A program made the position numbers and the translations under genes. Of a stretch of DNA of 64,000 nucleotides, positions 1-9,895 are shown piece by piece (the stretch's first letter is position 1; every line of letters starts with the position of its first letter). Source of the stretch: Protonemura montana (lineage: Eukaryota; Arthropoda; Insecta; Plecoptera; Nemouridae); contig OX387612.1 in NCBI GenBank assembly GCA_947568835.1, forward strand, positions 9,114,001 through 9,178,000, written 5' to 3'. The notes beneath the pieces are model-generated. The model saw only the letters and a list, made by a program, of their open reading frames with translations, was not told the origin of the DNA and did no database searches.

Positions 1-455
1 TCACCAGATATCGCTGTCGTAGCAATACCCGTGTATTGCAACACCATCGGCGCTAATATCAGCTTTGGCAACGAAAAAGACTATTTTGAAATATTTTTAG
101 TATAAATAGTCATGAAAAATATGTCTCTGCAGTATTACAAGTTAGTTTGTCGGTATATTTTTGGTTGTGGTCAAGAGAAGGGAAAGGGAGGGAAAGGGAG
201 GGAGGGGGAGCGAATGCATTGGTCAAAGAATAGGAAAAATTAAAACTATAATACATATATTCTCTCGGCGGGTTTCGCTGAAGTTTTAGTACAAACTGAA
301 TAAACCAGAAAAGTGCACAGCATTTAGCGATGATTAAAACTATATAATAATATCGTAAAGAAAATTAAATCTAAATAGTAAATTTTAATTCAACCAACAG
401 ACCCATATTCATTTCACATAGGCTATGTGTATGAAGACACCGCTATTAGGAAGAA
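1..455. other. AT-rich non-coding flank
   Basis: No gene is visible. A purine-only run of GGGA/GGGAGG repeats lies near 177-209. The rest is AT-rich unique-looking sequence leading into the foldback element that follows. Confidence 0.5.
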
Positions 456-968
456 ATCTGATTTAAATTGCAAACGCTTGCAATACGCGGGGTATTTTAT
501 TATTTTCAACACTAGAACCGTCTCAAAAATTGATGCCCAAACGCGGACTCGAACCCCGATCTCCACCTATCGCGGGTGTTGCTCTGAACCATTGAGCTAC
601 TTGGACACTGGCTTTTTGAGACGATTCTAGTGTATTTGATGAGAATGACAGATCTCCAAGAAGTAGAACCACGAGGCTGTGAATACTCACAGTCACTCTG
701 ATTCTAGTGACGCTATATCACGTCACAACCTGTCAAACTCGAATAACTCCAATTTGACGTTGGATTCGTTGCTGTATAAGCATAAAATCTTATTTAAATT
801 GCAAACGCCAGTGTCCAAATAGCTCAATGGTTCAGAGCAACACCCGCGTTAGGTGGACATCGGGGTTCGAGTCCGCGTTTGGGCATCAATTTTTGAGAAA
901 GTTGTAGTGTTGTTAATAATAAAATACCCCGGGCATTGCAAGCGTTTGCAATTTAAATCAGAATTAAG
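456..968. mobile_element. Foldback element with two tRNA-like segments in opposite orientation
   Basis: The ends are inverted copies of each other: TCTGATTTAAATTGCAAACG near 459 pairs with its complement ending near 964. Inside are two tRNA-like segments, minus near 530-610 and plus near 810-885. Each has a D-arm (TAGCTCAATGGTTCAGAGC), a T-arm with the loop TTCGAGT, and acceptor halves GTCCAAA/TTTGGGC. The same ends recur at about ten other places in the window, so this is a dispersed family. T33 of the anticodon loop is missing, so these are not judged to be working tRNA genes. The mobility class is inferred. Confidence 0.7.
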
Positions 969-1103
969 ATTTAAGTAATTTATTTAAGTTCTTATTTTTC
1001 AATACATTTAATTTCATGTAAATAAACTGATCAATTCACAAAGAATTCAAATGCAAGATCATAATTTCCTGTTTAATTTTCAAGCTCCCCGGTGAAGACT
1101 AGC

Positions 1104-1109
1104 TTTATT
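1104..1109 (-). terminator. Candidate polyadenylation signal of the small secreted-peptide gene
   Basis: TTTATT on the plus strand reads AATAAA on the minus strand, about 135 nt downstream of the stop codon of the 1245-1864 gene. Position and orientation fit; use is not demonstrated. Confidence 0.45.
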
Positions 1110-1244
1110 TTGCATTCTAAAGTATGTATTCAAAGTCCACCAGGCTGTGGCAAGGTCAGCCCAACAAGTAATGATGCCCGGCAAGGTAGGTACATGTCTG
1201 ACAATTGAGATAACTGCGGTCATGATATTATGACCTCAGATACG

Positions 1245-1864
1245 CTAGAGTAAGCCGGCCAATGTCAAATGTTTGGTAACAACATTCCAGAAGCTATCAA
1301 AAATCAGCCCGAGTTGTCTGTCAGCGCGGTCAGGATCGAATTCTGTGTGATCCGCGCCGGTGTTCTGCAGCGCTGCGATCTGCGGAAACAAATCGAACTG
1401 AATTCAAACTAAAATAGCCGTTAGAGTAATTTCAAAAGGAAGCTGCAGTTTAGCCAGTGAGAGAAAATACCACTTACACTAATGGCAAAAATTATTACTC
1501 AAGAGGGCTTCTAGACGTTGAGCGGTTGGTACGTACTCTCACAGGACAAGATTTTTTTAGTCAGCTGTGAACCAGTTCCGTTCATCGATTAGTTCTGTCT
1601 GCTTTTCTCTAGAAAAGCACTCCGCCTCCAGAGTTGGTGTAAGTTAGTGGGGGATCTTTTAAAACTGGCACTACAAACTTGTTAATTTTAATAACTTAAG
1701 AACTCTATTTTGCCCTAAGAAGACGAGTGCTAAACTGAATAGTGGACACAAGTAAATGTTAATTATTTTTTGCTTACCTCTGTCGTTGAATTGTCTTCGA
1801 TGGCAGCAGCGATGTCACAGGCCATTAATGCCAAAGTGAGAGTTAAAAAGACAAAAATCTTCAT
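1245..1864 (-). CDS. Small secreted peptide, two exons, unknown family
   Basis: Exon 1 is 1778-1864 (29 codons) and exon 2 is 1245-1379 (44 codons plus TAG); the joined product has 73 residues. Exon 1 begins MKIFVFLTLTLALMACDIAA, a textbook signal peptide with a Lys after Met and a hydrophobic core, likely cleaved near AAA-IED. The donor is GAG|GTAAGC and the acceptor TTTGTTTCCGCAG; both meet in phase 0 and the frame stays open to the stop. The mature part starts acidic (EDNSTTE, then FDPDRADR) and ends in an amphipathic, Trp-containing stretch (LIFDSFWNVVTKHLTLAGLL). It has only the one early Cys, so disulphides are unlikely. An AATAAA follows 135 nt after the stop. I do not recognise the family; a secreted peptide hormone or host-defence peptide is possible. 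It may lie in a long intron of, or downstream of, the minus-strand nuclear receptor. Exon pairing is inferred from splice signals and phase only. Confidence 0.62.
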
Positions 1865-2251
1865 AATTTGAGTCGAGTATTCAATTGGAGCAGATAATCC
1901 AGAAGAGTCGGAATTCACGTGGCTTCTATTTCCCATTTACACGCTGTCCCCAACGCGAGAACACAATAGCACGTATACTCTAAAAAAACCCTTATCAACA
2001 TTTCTCAGACTTGAGTGTCAGGTTTGAAACGGGTTCTGCACTAAACAAAAGATGTTCACTGTGTATACTTAAAAAAAATACTTAGATGTGTTTTCCTTTA
2101 TAATTCGGTTGATTTCATGTCGAAGACACGCATACAACACGTGTTTGTTTAGTTTACTGAAAGACAACATTTTAGAAATGTCACGCTTCATTTTTATTTG
2201 ACAAAAGTGTTAGGCAAACGTCTGCAGTCCGTTGATTTCATGATGCTTATA

Positions 2252-2691
2252 CCGTTGAGTGTAGGTTATGGGTAGAGAAACAACGTCAATGTTAAATCTC
2301 TGCGTGAAAAATGCCTACCTTACCGACAAAAATGCAGAGTACCGGAACGTCACGTTAAGTGGAGCCACTGTCGTATGAAATTTCATTTCGATATTTATCG
2401 TAGGTTACTCGCTTTTTAATATCGTTACATGTATATCAATCGTTGAGGCACAGATATGTCTATCTGTGGTTGAGGTAAACATTAATGGAGATTTTTTAAG
2501 CATGAAAAGTCTCAAAAGCGAGTTAACCTACGAGAAATATCGAAATTAAAATTCATACGACAGTGGCTCCACTTAACGTGATGTTCCGGTACTCTTCATT
2601 TTTGTCGGTAAGGTAGTCATTTGGTGGCCAGCTTTCAAGTAGAGACTGTAACATTGACGTTGTTTCTCTACCTATAACCTACACACAACGG
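2252..2691. mobile_element. Palindromic DNA transposon (copy 1), 5-bp target duplication
   Basis: 440-bp element whose two halves are inverted copies (CCGTTGAGTGTAGG... and ...CTACACACAACGG). It is flanked by the direct repeat TTATA at 2247-2251 and 2692-2696. Two further copies at 51218-51642 and 52856-53270 have different 5-bp duplications. It encodes no protein, so it is a non-autonomous element needing a transposase from elsewhere. Confidence 0.82.
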
Positions 2692-2929
2692 TTATACCAA
2701 CAACTGGCAAGTAAAACACTGGGCGATATTTGTCAATATTTCTGACTACCGTACACTCACCTGGTCCCGTTTGCTGAGAGTCTGGAAGGGAGCCAAGCAC
2801 CGAACCCAACGGACGGCCATGAACAGCAAACGAGCTGTCGTCTCCTGGGCAAAGAAAAGTAAGATGGTTATAGATCAGGATTCCTAAGATCCAGGGTTGA
2901 TACCAAATGAGGGTATCGTTTGATTGGTT

Positions 2930-3288
2930 ATTGAGGTTTAACGACGCACTGTTTTGACAACTGGCCCTGCGGCACTGATCTAATGGCGTCGGTAAATGAG
3001 CGGATGATTATGAACCTAACCTAGCCTAGAAGGGAGAAGGGGAAACCCGGTGCCGGCACGTAGCGTACTCCTGTCGAAGAGCACCAAGGGGACCACCGGC
3101 TTAACGTCCCTTCCGAAGGACGGTACAACGCGAACAACAGGATTCCTCCACAAATCCATGCTATCGAGAGGTTGATAAGCAAGGCGAGTGAAGTTGCTGT
3201 ACTTACTTTCATCCCTCCAACCTCTCTCCCGAACAGAACTGGTCATGTGTATGACGGTCACCCATCCAATACCTGACCCTGCGCAGTG
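2930..3288 (-). mobile_element. 5S-headed SINE, minus orientation
   Basis: Near full-length copy read on the minus strand. The tail complement (TTTAACGACGCACTG) is at 2937, the body at 3020-3230 and the end of the 5S-like head near 3288. The family consensus runs: 5S-like head (GATCACCGAAGTTAAGCA, then GGATGGGTGACC), GACCAGTTCTGTTCGGGAG, the body with GGACGTTAAGCCGGTGG, CTAGGCTAGGTTAGG, a TCATCATC run, and the tail CAGTGCGTCGTTAAAC. Confidence 0.8.
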
Positions 3289-3719
3289 TAATTTTTTTTA
3301 AAATAATGTCAGCTCTTTTATACTCATAGTTATGTCGCTGATTAATGATAAATGTATTCATGGTCACCCATATTCAGCAAGATTTATCAATTTTGTTCTC
3401 TCAATAGATACCAAACGATGCTTTCATTTAGTTAACCTGCTGAAGGCAACAATTCCAAAAAAATCTGTTTACTTTATTAAAAATAAAACACACATCAGTT
3501 TGCCTGTGCCACCAGAAAACGGACTTAAGAAAACAAAAAAAAAAACTTTAACATTGCCTAAGTTAAGCAACATTGCTCTATATAAAAACTCGGATGGGTG
3601 ACCACACGACCAATCTCAAACCGTCTCACACTCAGCTCGCATGCTATTGGCTGAAAGATCGAACCGGCGCGGTGTCAAAGAGTCAGCCAACGGCTTACTG
3701 TTGAGTCCTTCAGGACTAG
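3289..3719. other. Unassigned AT-rich stretch ending in a 5S-like fragment
   Basis: A plus-strand reading frame (3332-3601) of 89 codons is open but looks like no known family. Its end overlaps a short 5S-like SINE-head fragment (AGTTAAGCAACATTG, GGATGGGTGACCA) near 3560-3605. I judge it non-coding. Confidence 0.4.
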
Positions 3720-4030
3720 TTTGACAATGACGTCACTGACATCTTTCTCTTTTAGTCAAATGTGTTTTCTTTATCAAGTCCCTGATACACAGCCACTTGA
3801 ATTTCTTTACTTGTAACCCGCCTTTTCTCTCCAAACTAATTACGTCATTGGATGACTTCTGTTTTTCTCTTGACGTCATTGGTTGACTTCCTGCCTTGGT
3901 GACTTGCTGGCTTGACGCCTGCGCAATGCTAGCTCCGCCCACGACAGCGAAAAGCGGCCACGTGATTGGTTAGCTATTTGACCGGGGACAAATCGATAAC
4001 GAGCTCGGGATTGGCTAGTTTGTTGTCTTT
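3720..4030. promoter_or_regulatory. Cluster of CRE, CCAAT and E-box motifs without a recognised gene
   Basis: TGACGTCA-type sites occur at about 3727 (ATGACGTCACTG), 3841 (TTACGTCATTGG) and 3873 (TGACGTCATTGG). Inverted CCAAT boxes (ATTGG) occur in ACGTCATTGG twice, GTGATTGGTTAG and GGATTGGCTAG. CCACGTGATTGG joins an E-box to a CCAAT box. Such clustering is typical of housekeeping promoters, but no first exon was found nearby. A 69-codon minus frame overlaps and is not convincing. Confidence 0.4.
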
Positions 4031-4099
4031 GTGACGTTGGTTAGATGGGGAAGAAAGGGGTTGGATGGCAATGACGCACTAAATATTTAAATTTAATTG

Positions 4100-4475
4100 T
4101 TAAAAGCACTGAACGGTTTGGCGTATTAGAAACACAGGTCCTCGTGAGATCACCAAAGTTAAGCAACACTACGCTGGGTCAGGTATTGGATGGATCACCA
4201 TTGAACGGTTGGGCGTGTTGGAAACACCGGTTCTCGTGAGATCACCGAAGTTAAACAACACTGCGCTGGGTCAGGTATTGGATGGGTGATCACTGAACGG
4301 TTTGGCGTGTTGGAAACACCGGTCCTCGTTAGATCACCAAAGTTAAGCAACACTGCGCTGGGTCAGGTATTGGATGGGTGATCACTGAACGGTTTGGCGT
4401 GTTGGAAACACCGGTTCCCGTGAGATCACCGAAGTTAAGCAATACTGCACTGGGTCAGGTATTGGATGGATGCCC
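4100..4475 (+). repeat. Tandem 5S rRNA-like SINE heads, four units of about 95 bp
   Basis: Each unit reads CTGAACGGTTTGGCGTG, GGAAACACCGGTCCTCGTG, AGATCACCGAAGTTAAGC, CACTGCGCTGGGTCAGG and TATTGGATGGGTGACC or a close variant. The GATCACCGAAGTTAAGCA and GGATGGGTGACC blocks match the internal promoter region of 5S rRNA genes. Only the head of the SINE is repeated; the body is absent. Confidence 0.8.
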
Positions 4476-4905
4476 CCCAGGTTTACTTTCGAGACAGAGA
4501 TGCGCGTTTGTAACTCTCGTAATCCAATTACGAGGGCTAAAAGGGAGAGAGGTAATCTCAAGAAAGTTTCTGCCTACCTGCAGTACTTCCCAGGTCGGCG
4601 ACAAAGTCAACGAAGGCGGCGGTAGGCAGCCCTGGATCTCCATTTTCCAGGAAACCTCCTAAATAAATCAGAAGATTCTTTTGATGAATACACCTTTAAT
4701 TATTTTCTATTGCGTCATTCCATTGCAACGAAACTTGGCTAAAAGAGCGCCGTGTTATCAAACGCTAAAAACCTTATTAAGGGGTTTGAATCGCCTCCAC
4801 CATCTTTATCTGGGGGATCCAGGGAATAAATCATATAATTTATTCTTTATCTGGGTTGATAAAAATCGTTGCAGCAACTAAAAAAAATTTCCTTTACTGC
4901 ACATT
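4476..4905. other. Unassigned spacer
   Basis: Unique-looking sequence between the 5S-like tandem and the 86-bp array. Short open frames on both strands show no family resemblance. Confidence 0.4.
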
Positions 4906-4910
4906 TTCCG

Positions 4911-5385
4911 GCTCTAGGTCAGGGTACCTGCTTAGTGCTATGGTGGTGCAAGTTAGTACGGTGCTACTGACAGTAACACCAGGGTTACGAATCACCGCTC
5001 TAGGTCGGGGTTACTGCTTGGTGCTATGGTGGTGCTAGTTAGCACGGTGTGCTACTGACAGTAATACCAGGGTTACGAATCACCGCTCTAGGTCGGGGTT
5101 ACTGCTTGGTGCTATGGTGGTGCTAGTTAGCACGGTGCTACTGACAGTAATACCAGGGCTATGAATCACCGCTCTAGGTCGGGGTTACTGCTTGGTGCTA
5201 TGGTGGTGCTAGTTAGCACGGTGCTACTGACAGTAATACCAGGGTTACGAATCACCGCTCTAGGTCGGGGTCACTGCTTGGTGCTATGGTGGTGCTAGTT
5301 AGCACGGTGCTACTGGCAGTAATACCAGGGTTACGAATCACCGCTCTAGGTCGGGGTTACTGCTTGGTGCTATTGTGATGCTCGT
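4911..5385. repeat. 86-bp tandem array, about 5.5 copies
   Basis: The start of GCTCTAGGTCGGGG recurs at about 4997, 5085, 5171, 5257 and 5343. The unit includes TTACTGCTTGGTGCTATGG, TGGTGCTAGTTAGCACGG and ACTGACAGTAATACC. The CCGCTCTAGGTCGGGGTTA core is shared with the 70-bp array at 19805-20095. Confidence 0.88.
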
Positions 5386-5706
5386 TGGCACTGTTCTGTT
5401 GTCATACTATTTTATAAAAAGACTACTTAAGCAACTACCACTGATTAAAAGGTTTTTGCCACAAACCTGTTGCGCTGGTTGCATCTTTGTGGGCGTGGTC
5501 TGTCCCATATCGCCCACGCCGTTGCCAGGGGTGACTATAAGTGGGCGTGTCGGAACCAGCTGTTGACTTGATGACGTCACCGAAATGTTGCCAGGTCGAA
5601 ACAGCGACGCCGCATGTTTTGGTTTGCGAGGCCCACGCTCGTGCTGGACTGCTAAATAACAGGGTTGCCAGATTGATCGATTTGTGGTTTGTAGCTTCGT
5701 AGCACT

Positions 5707-5745
5707 GGGTTTGTAGCACTAGCTACAGAGCCAGTGCTACAAACC
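5707..5745. repeat. Short perfect inverted repeat
   Basis: GGTTTGTAGCACT (5708-5720) and its exact complement AGTGCTACAAACC (5733-5745) surround a 12-nt loop. Further partial copies of TAGCAC lie on both sides. Function unknown. Confidence 0.6.
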
Positions 5746-5835
5746 GTGTAGCACAAACCAGTGGTTTATTTGTATGAAAAAGGTGGGTACACTCTCAATT
5801 GAATTCAGGTGCTGTTCTAGATCGTGTGTTTTCTT

Positions 5836-5861
5836 GGGGTGGGGGGGGGGGGGGGGGGGGG
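5836..5861 (+). repeat. Poly-G tract
   Basis: A G run interrupted by one T (GGGGT followed by 21 G). Similar tracts occur near 12867, 28037, 29452, 30229 and 48309. They can form quadruplexes and are prone to length error in assembly. Confidence 0.8.
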
Positions 5862-6344
5862 CTTGGGGAGATGGAAGCTGTGCCAAAAGGCGAAAAACAT
5901 TTAAACAATTACTATACTCTCGCTATGCTTTGTCGGCGCTGCTTGACAAAGGCTAGCGTTGCCTGAGCTTAGCTAAGCTTAGCCTTGCTATCGCTTTGCG
6001 TAGCCATAATTATGAGCCAGCGTATTTGGCATTTATTTTTCAGAATGATAAGATTCTGTGAATGTACCTACGTTCTGCTGAATGCCATTTCCAAATAAAA
6101 ATGTCACCAACACGTGTAAATAACGTGTGTTTTTTTTTTATTTAAATGTAGAGTAGACCAAACTTTTCCTGGAATGAGTGATCGACGTACACTATTGCAA
6201 GATAAGGTGGATACGCGGCGCGTACGTGCGCGTTCCCCCTAAATAACCACTTGCACAAAACGTGACACTGGGCTAGGTTAGGTTAGGTTATTCGACGAGT
6301 TCAGTTCGGAAGTGAGGTTAAAGGGAAACGTATCTGTTAGATTA

Positions 6345-6855
6345 TTTATTTGTGGTGTTTAACGACGCACTGTTTTGACATCTGGTCATACGGCACTGGT
6401 CTTATGGCGTCGGTAAATGAGTGGATGATGATGAACCTAACCTAGCCTAGAAGGGAAGAGGGGATATCCGTAGTCGGCACGTAGCCTTCTCCTGTCGAAG
6501 AGCACCAAAGGGACCACCGGCTTAACGTCCCTTCCGAAGGACGGTACAACGTGAACAACAGGATTCGTTCACAAATCCATGCTGCCGAGAGGTTGATAAG
6601 CAAGGCGAGTGAAGTTGCTGTACTAACTTTCATCCCTCCAACTTCTCTCCCGAACAGAACTGGTCATGTGTGTGATGGTCACCCATCCTATACCTGTCTC
6701 AGCGCAGTGTTGCTTAACATTCATCCCTCCAACCTCTCTCCCAAACAGAACTGGTCATGTGTATGATGGTCACCCATCCAATACCTGACTCAGCGCAGTG
6801 TTGCTTAACTTCGGTGATCTCACGAGGACCAGTGTTTCCAACACGACAAACCATT
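6345..6855 (-). mobile_element. 5S-headed SINE, minus orientation, head partly duplicated
   Basis: The tail complement (GTGTTTAACGACGCACTG) lies near 6355, then the body, then two successive GACCAGTTCTG/head segments (6650-6715 and 6740-6855) ending in the complement of GGTCCTCGTGAGATCACC. The head duplication resembles that at 10088-10665 and 13915-14455. Confidence 0.75.
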
Positions 6856-6859
6856 CTGT

Positions 6860-7570
6860 TACGCATCTCTTTCAACTATGGACAACACCGTGAATCTCAA
6901 CATAGAGGGATGGGATCTTTAGAAGAATTTAAAAAATATTTTTTTTTTGGTAATTTGAGATCTCAAATGGTGTCAGGTTAAGAAAGGAGTTCCAGGCTGA
7001 AGAATATAGCTCGGAGCCAAAATAATCGATCTTAAAATGCATATCAGAGAATATCAAATACATTGATATTTGATGTCTTTAGATAGCGCATACACATTAG
7101 CGCTATCGTAGCATGCTTAAACAAGAATACCTTAAGCTGTTCATCGACTCCATGTGACCCTTGGGAAGTGTCACGACAGATCGTTGTTCATCACCCTGCC
7201 TCTGCCCGTACGATACCACATCGCCGCATCCAATGACGTCATGAGAACCACACCAACTGTCGGCTACAGCAAGCCGTGATGCCAGCGACTGCGTTGGGGT
7301 GAGGTGCCACCCCTAGTTGGGCTAGGCGCAGGGGGGGCTGACAAATTGATCGCTCCAACAAGCCGTGGGGGCACATCGATTAAGCCGTGGAACACAAAGG
7401 AACACGTTGATGGCCTGCTTGTGATAGCAAGGGTCTGGTGTGGGTGGTTGGGAATTCTGCTACATGGTAACACAGACATTGGGATCCAGCTAGTTTCTAG
7501 CCAGTCATCCTTCCAGGATACGGCATCATCAGCCTGTCATTCTTCAGGAGCAAATAGACTATTGCTGCAA
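6860..7570. other. Unassigned region, GC-richer second half
   Basis: 6860-7135 is AT-rich. 7140-7560 is GC-richer with open frames on both strands (for example 7264-7479 minus and 7304-7576 plus), but none shows a family signature or convincing splice context. Confidence 0.35.
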
Positions 7571-7571
7571 G

Positions 7572-8235
7572 GATAGCGCCAACACAGTGTGTCAAAGGGA
7601 CAAGGCTAAGCGGTGGCCGGTCCTTGGTGCTGTTGGACAGGAGCAGCCAACACAGTGTGTCAAAGTTACAAAGCTAAGCGGTGGCCGGTCCTTGGTGCTG
7701 TTGGACAGGAGCCGCCAACACAGTGTGTCAAAGGGACAAGGCTAAGCGGTGGCCGGTCCTTGGTGCTGTTGGACAGGAGCAGCCAACACAGTGTGTCAAA
7801 GAGACAAGGCTAAGCGGTGGCCGGTCCTTGGTGCTGTTGGACAGGAGCAGCCAACACAGTGTGTCAAACGGATAAGGCTAAGCGGTGGCCGGTCCTTGGT
7901 GCTGTTGGACAGGAGCAGCCAACACAGTGTGTCAAAGGGACAAGGCTAAGCGGTGGCCGGTCCTTGGTGCTGTTGGACAGGAGCAGCCAACACAGTGTGT
8001 CAACGGGATAAGGCTAAGCGGTGGCCGGTCCTTGGTGCTGTTGGACAGGAGCAGCCAACACAGTGTGTCAAAGGGACAAGGCTTAGCGGTGGCCGGTCCT
8101 TGGTGCTGTTGGACAGGAGCAGCCAACACAGTGTGTCAAAGGGACAAGGCCAAGCGGTGGCCGGTCCTTGGTGCTATTGGACAGGAGCAGACTGCGTGCT
8201 AGCACCGGGTTCACCCTAGGCTCCCTGCTAGGCTA
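7572..8235 (+). repeat. 68-bp satellite, array A, ending in SINE sequence
   Basis: About nine copies of CCAACACAGTGTGTCAAAGG, GACAAGGCTAAGCGGTGG, CCGGTCCTTGGTGCTGTTGG and ACAGGAGCAG. The last unit runs on into TGCGTGCTAGCACCGGGTT and CCCTGCTAGGCT, which is the continuation of the 5S-headed SINE body. The overlapping open frames are a by-product of a stop-poor unit. Confidence 0.9.
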
Positions 8236-8880
8236 TTCAGCCTTAGTGCCGGTCTCGCGTGTGGTTCATGATTGGAATCGTTCAATATCCCGTCAGCTGT
8301 TGATATATGGACATCTATGTGGCCGAGCCTGCAAGGCATTGTGTAGGTGGGGTGAGGTAGCGTAGGTGGGGGATGGTTCAGAGCGGTGAGGTTGGCCTGG
8401 TTTGGGGAGACTAAACCTGTATCTGATTGGTGTCAATATATTGACAGTCTGGTAAACTAGCCCTGAATAACTTCTCTAACGGTTTTCCTATACGTGAACC
8501 ATTCCAAGACATTAGATGTCTTAAAAATGTGCCCTTGTCGGTTTTTGGAGACGTTTTTTGGTTTTTGGATACCGGTTCGCAGTTCGCAGCTGTTTTTCTA
8601 ACCGTTTCTGTGCTTATTAGATTTTTAACCTTTATCACGGATCCATTTCTAGCCCGCACCTGTGTCCCGAACTTCTTGCATAAAACATTTATGCAATGTT
8701 TGACATTCATTGAGCATCACAAAAATACGCTTACAGTAAATATTTTGATTCCGATAGCGCAGCACGTTAACCAAAGCAACATTTCAGGTTTTTTAAAATG
8801 AAAACTCTTCGCCATTTTCGCGTCAATGGAGGTGCCGCGCGTTCCAATTGAATTTTAGCGACTACTATAATTAATTTTAG
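8236..8880. other. Unassigned region with a 99-codon open frame
   Basis: A minus frame (8411-8710) of 99 codons is Lys-rich with no recognised motif; a plus frame overlaps it. No SINE or array sequence is seen. A decayed mobile-element or gene fragment is possible. Confidence 0.25.
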
Positions 8881-9045
8881 ATGAAATCTTATTTAAATTG
8901 CAAACGCTTGCAATGCGCGGGGTATTTTATTATTAACAACACTATAACCGTCTCAAAAATTGATGCCCAAACGGTGACATCCCAAACGGGCATCAATTAT
9001 TGAGACGGTTTCAGTGTTCACATTAATAAAATACGAAATTCATTT
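8881..9045. mobile_element. Foldback element, internally deleted hairpin form
   Basis: Starts GAAATCTTATTTAAATTGC and AAACGCTTGCAATGCGCGG, then CCGTCTCAAAAATTGATGCC, followed by the inverted complement (GGGCATCAATTATTGAGACG). The tRNA-like centre present in other copies is missing. Confidence 0.7.
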
Positions 9046-9077
9046 TCAGACGCATCTTATAAATAACCACGCCAAGC

Positions 9078-9130
9078 CAAGTCGACAGCCAAGCCGACAT
9101 CCAAGCCGACATCCAAGCCGACATCCAAGC
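9078..9130 (+). repeat. Short 15-bp direct repeats
   Basis: GCCGACATCCAA is repeated three to four times in tandem. Confidence 0.7.
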
Positions 9131-9209
9131 TCATTTTCCCGAAATTATAACCCATAGCTGGTTCAAATATCGCAGATGGTAGTGAATGCAGTGAATTGAA
9201 AAATAGCCC

Positions 9210-9895
9210 AAGTCCTCTACATGTCCATGCAGTCCACCTAGGCTTCTTTCCAGCGGCGTGATGGGTGTTGTAACGCGGTCAGACAGGGCGGTAGTTTGAG
9301 GCTACATGTCCATGCAGTCCACCTAGGCTTCTTTCCAGCGGCGTGATGGGTGTTGTCACACGGTCAGACAGGGTGGTAGTTTGAGGCTACATGTCCATGC
9401 AGTCCACCTAGGCTCCTTTCCAGCGGGGTGATGGGTGATGTAACACGGTCAGACAGGGTGGTAGTTTGAGGCTACAAGTCCATGCAGTCCACCTAGGCTG
9501 CTTTCCAGCGGCGTGATGGATGTTGTAACACGGTCAGACAGGGTGGTAGTTTGAGGCTACATGTCCATGAAGTCCACCTAGGCTTCTTTCCAGCGGCGTG
9601 ATGGATGTTGTAACACGGTCAGACAGGGTGGTAGTTTGAGGCTACATGTCCATGCAGTCCACCTAGGCTCCTTTATATGGGCGTGATGGGTGTTGTCACA
9701 CGGTCAGACAGGGTGGTAGTTTGAGGCTACATGTCCATGCAGTCCACCTAGGCTTCTTTCCAGCGGCGTGATGGGTGTTGTAACACGGTCAGACAGGGTG
9801 GTAGTTTGAGGCTACATGTCCATGCAGTCCACCTAGGCTTCTTTCCAGGGGCGTGATGGGTGTTGTAACACGGTCAGACAGGGTGGTAGTTTGAG
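9210..9895. repeat. 85-bp tandem array, eight copies
   Basis: The unit contains ACATGTCCATGCAGTCCACC, TAGGCTTCTTTCCAGCGGCG, TGATGGGTGTTGTAACACGG and TCAGACAGGGTGGTAGTTTG. Copies start near 9218, 9303, 9388, 9473, 9558, 9643, 9728 and 9813 and differ at a few sites. Confidence 0.9.

Noticed and set aside
4100-4475. Functional 5S rRNA gene cluster
   Set aside because: Only about 70 nt of each unit resemble 5S rRNA; the 5' part differs and full copies elsewhere are fused to a SINE body and tail.
6270-6292. Telomere-like TTAGG run
   Set aside because: Only about three units (TAGGTTAGGTTAGG); similar strings belong to the SINE consensus (CTAGGCTAGGTTAGG).
7264-7576. Pro-rich open frames on both strands as a missing receptor exon
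   Set aside because: No acceptor/donor in a fitting phase and no hinge or ligand-binding motif.
7613-8219. Repeated frames reading [15 protein letters not shown] and variants in the 68-bp arrays
   Set aside because: The unit is not a multiple of three; the frames restart at each unit and end after about 60 codons. The unit is explained by SINE sequence.
8411-8710. 99-codon open frame, minus strand
   Set aside because: No motif, start context, splice signals or family similarity recognised; a plus-strand frame is open over the same bases.
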